A stretch of 64,000 nucleotides of DNA from positions 236,001 to 300,000 of the forward strand of contig JAEMWC010000040.1 in assembly GCA_016490735.1 (NCBI GenBank). The letters are read 5' to 3'. This document shows positions 61,735-64,000 of the stretch, one piece after another (the stretch's first letter is position 1; each line of letters begins with the position of its first letter). Position numbers and translations under genes: made by a program. Source of the DNA: Pachyseris speciosa. Lineage: Eukaryota; Cnidaria; Anthozoa; Scleractinia; Pachyseridae. The notes beneath the pieces are model-generated. The model did no database searches. It saw nothing but the letters and a program-made list of their open reading frames with translations, and was not told the DNA's origin.

Positions 61735-64000
61735 TTGCGACAGTTTGACTGTTGCATGTTGAATGTTGAAGGTTATTGGTTTTTACTTTCTGAGATGATT
61801 ACTACTTGTGCGCACGGTGTAGAGCGCGTCTCATCAATTCCTGTTTTGCGGGAGTTTGACTCTTGGGCATCATCTCACTCAATTAACAAATTCTCAGAGA
61901 ATGTTGAACGTTTAAAGACCACGTTGATATTATGTTGCTTTAACTAGATTAAATGAGTACTACTTGTTAGCACGGTGTGGATCTCCTCCATAAAATCCTG
62001 ATTTGCAAGAGTTTGACTCTTTTAAAACTTGTAAGAGCATGTTACAAGTCAGTGGTTTTTACTAGCTTTGATGAGTACTACTATGTGGCTTTTACTACAT
62101 GAAATGAGTACTAAGTGGGCGCACGGTGTGGATCTCGTCCCGGAAATTCCTGAATTGCGAGAGTTTAACTCTTTTAAAACTTGTAAGAGCAAGTTAAAAC
62201 TTAGTGGTTTTTACTAGCTTTGATGAGTACTACTTGTGCATAGGGTGTGAAGAGTTTGCTATAAATTCCTGATTTAAGAGTGTTGGACACTCGGTCATAA
62301 TCTCACTTTCTTAAATCTTGTAAGAGTATGTTTAAGGTAAATGGTTTTAACTAGCTTTTATGAGTACTTCTTGTGCGTATGTTGAGGAGAACGTCCCATC
62401 AATTCCTGAATTTCAAAAGTTTGACTGTCGGTCACCATTTCACTCATTTAAAACTCGTAAGAGCCTGTTGTAAGTTTGTGGGTTTTACTTGCTCTGATAA
62501 GTGCTACTTGTGTGCACGCTGTGGAGCGCGTCCCATCAATTTCTCATTTGCAAAAAGGTTGACTCTCGGTCATAATCCCAATCTTTTAAAACTTTTAAGA
62601 GCATGTTGAAGGTCAGTGGTTTTGCCCTGCTGAGATGGTTACTACTTGTGCGCACGCTGTAGAGCGAGTCTCATCAATTCCTGTTTTGCGGGAGATTGAC
62701 TCTTGGGCATCATCTCGCTCATTTAAAACTTGTCATAGAATGTTGAAAGTTAGTGGGTCTACTAGCTGTGATGAGTACTACTTTTGCGAACGGTGTGGAG
62801 CGCTTCCATCAATTCCTCATTTGCGGGAGTGTGGCTCTTGGTCATAATCTCACATTTTCAAACTGGTAAGACCATGTTGAAGTTTTGTGGTTTTTACTAC
62901 TTGGGTGTACGGTGGAGAGCGCGTGCCATTAATTCCATATTTGGAGGAGGTGGACTCTGGGTCATACTCTCACTTTTAAAACTACTGAGAGCCTGTTAAT
63001 AGTTAGTGGTTTTTACTAGCTGTAATAAGTACTACTTGTACGGACAGTGTGGAGCAAGTTCGCACAATTCCTGATTTGCGAGAGTGTGACACTTGGTTTT
63101 AAACTTGTAAGAGCATCTTGAAATAAAGTGGTTTTAACTAGCTGAGAGGAGTACTAGGTGTGCGCACGGTGTGGGGCGTGTCTCATATATCTCTGTTTTG
63201 CTAGAGTTTAACTCTTGGCCATCACCTCACTCATTTAGAACTTATAGGAGAATGTTGAATGTTATTTGTTTTTAATAGCTGGAATGAGTAGTCCTTGTGC
63301 GAACGTTCTGGAGCGCGTGCCATTAATTGCTGATTTGCGAGAGTTTGCCTCTCGGTTATAATCTCACTCATTTCAAACTTGTAAGAGCGTGTTGAAAGTG
63401 AGTGTTTTTTACTAACTGTGATGAGTACTACTTGTGCATACGGTCTAGGGTGCGTCTCAAGAATTCTTATTTTGCGAGATTTTGACTCTTTCGCATCATC
63501 TCACTGATTTAAAGCTGGTTAGAGACTGTTGAAAGTTAGTGGTTTTTTACGAGGTTTGATGAGTACTACTTGTAAGCTGTGATGAGTGCTACTTGTGAAC
63601 ACGGTGTGGAGCGCGTCCATCAATTCCTCGTTTGCGACAGTTTGATTCTCGGTCATAATCTCACTGTATTAAAACTTGTAAGACCATGTTGAAGTTAAGT
63701 CGTTTTTACTTGCTGAGATGATTACTACTTGGGCGCACGGCTTAGAGCGCGTTTAATCAATCCCTGTTGTGCGAGAGTTGGAGCACCACCCATTTATTCT
63801 TGATTTGCGATAGTTTGACTCTTTTAGAACTTGTAAGAGCATGTTAAAAGTTAGTGGTTTTTACTAGCTTTGATGAGTACTACTTGTGCATACTGTGTGG
63901 AGCGCGAGCTATAAATTCCTGATCTCCGTTTGCTTGACACTCGGTCATAATCTCACTTTCTTAAAACTTGTAAGAGCTTGTTGAAGGTAATTAATTAGGT
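61735..64000 (+). repeat. Higher-order repeat, copy 5 (partial, runs off the window)
   Basis: It follows the other copies to about 63540, then jumps from the equivalent of about 45273 to the equivalent of about 46329 in copy 1, at the ggttttt run, losing about 1.06 kb. The array continues past the right edge of the window. Confidence 0.88.

Noticed and set aside
5120..63000. Dozens of short open frames (60-121 residues) with recurring peptides such as LTLGHHFTHLKLVRACCK and VERVSSIPVLREFDSWASS
   Set aside because: They are translations of the satellite in different phases. The monomer length is not a multiple of three, frames end within one to three monomers, and repetition of the peptide only mirrors repetition of the DNA.
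2299..64000. CRISPR-like regular repeats
   Set aside because: There are no unique spacers: the repeated unit is the whole 137-bp monomer, in a eukaryotic context.
2299..64000. Hammerhead ribozyme inside the satellite monomer itself (gatgag, gaaag and ttagt/acta elements)
   Set aside because: The core CUGANGA is not present (the family reads ctgagatga or ctgtgatga), and the order and pairing of the elements do not give a three-stem hammerhead.
2299..64000. CENP-B box in the satellite
   Set aside because: I looked by eye for a TTCG ... CGGG type 17-mer in the consensus and saw no convincing match.

Overview
The window is almost entirely non-coding repeat DNA from a eukaryote. About 60 of the 64 kb is one tandem satellite with a monomer of roughly 137 bp (about 440 monomers by length). 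The transposon types at the left edge and inside the array suggest an invertebrate, most likely a cnidarian such as a stony coral: a CR1/L2-like non-LTR retrotransposon, a tRNA-headed SINE with an (ATA)n tail, and foldback elements carrying a motif that resembles Penelope-type hammerhead repeats. The organism call is an inference from repeat style, not from a host gene. I see no intact protein-coding gene, rRNA gene or functional tRNA gene.

Layout. 1-2298: decayed minus-strand non-LTR element (endonuclease, linker and reverse transcriptase pieces, with frameshifts and stops), interrupted by a SINE at about 1235-1561. 2299-12917: satellite in plus orientation, broken at 4046-4696 by a long inverted-repeat insertion with a 14-bp target duplication and at 11048-11082 by a 35-nt insertion. 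12918-17213: the same satellite inverted. 17214-43430: plus-oriented satellite holding a TTAA-flanked palindromic MITE (36941-37371), a foreign segment with the tail of a reverse transcriptase (about 40441-40970) and a short foldback (42591-42735). 43430-64000: higher-order repeat region in which a block of about 5.5 kb (about 40 monomers) recurs with near identity, in full or internally deleted form, at 43464, 48970, 51388, 56892 and 61735.

The array shows several ages of amplification. Monomers in the left half are strongly diverged. Older copies of the higher-order block can be traced near 23.8-27 kb and 36.1-38.0 kb. The rightmost 20 kb is nearly identical copy to copy. Most monomers carry a 6-bp stem with a 5-nt loop whose arms change together among monomers (cgagag/ctctcg, cgagtg/cactcg, cgacag/ctgtcg, caagag/ctcttg). 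This covariation is the strongest hint of a constraint acting on an otherwise ordinary-looking satellite. Monomers also carry weak matches to RNA polymerase III A and B boxes followed by a T run, which is speculative. The layout is what one would expect of a centromeric, pericentromeric or heterochromatic array, but nothing here proves that.
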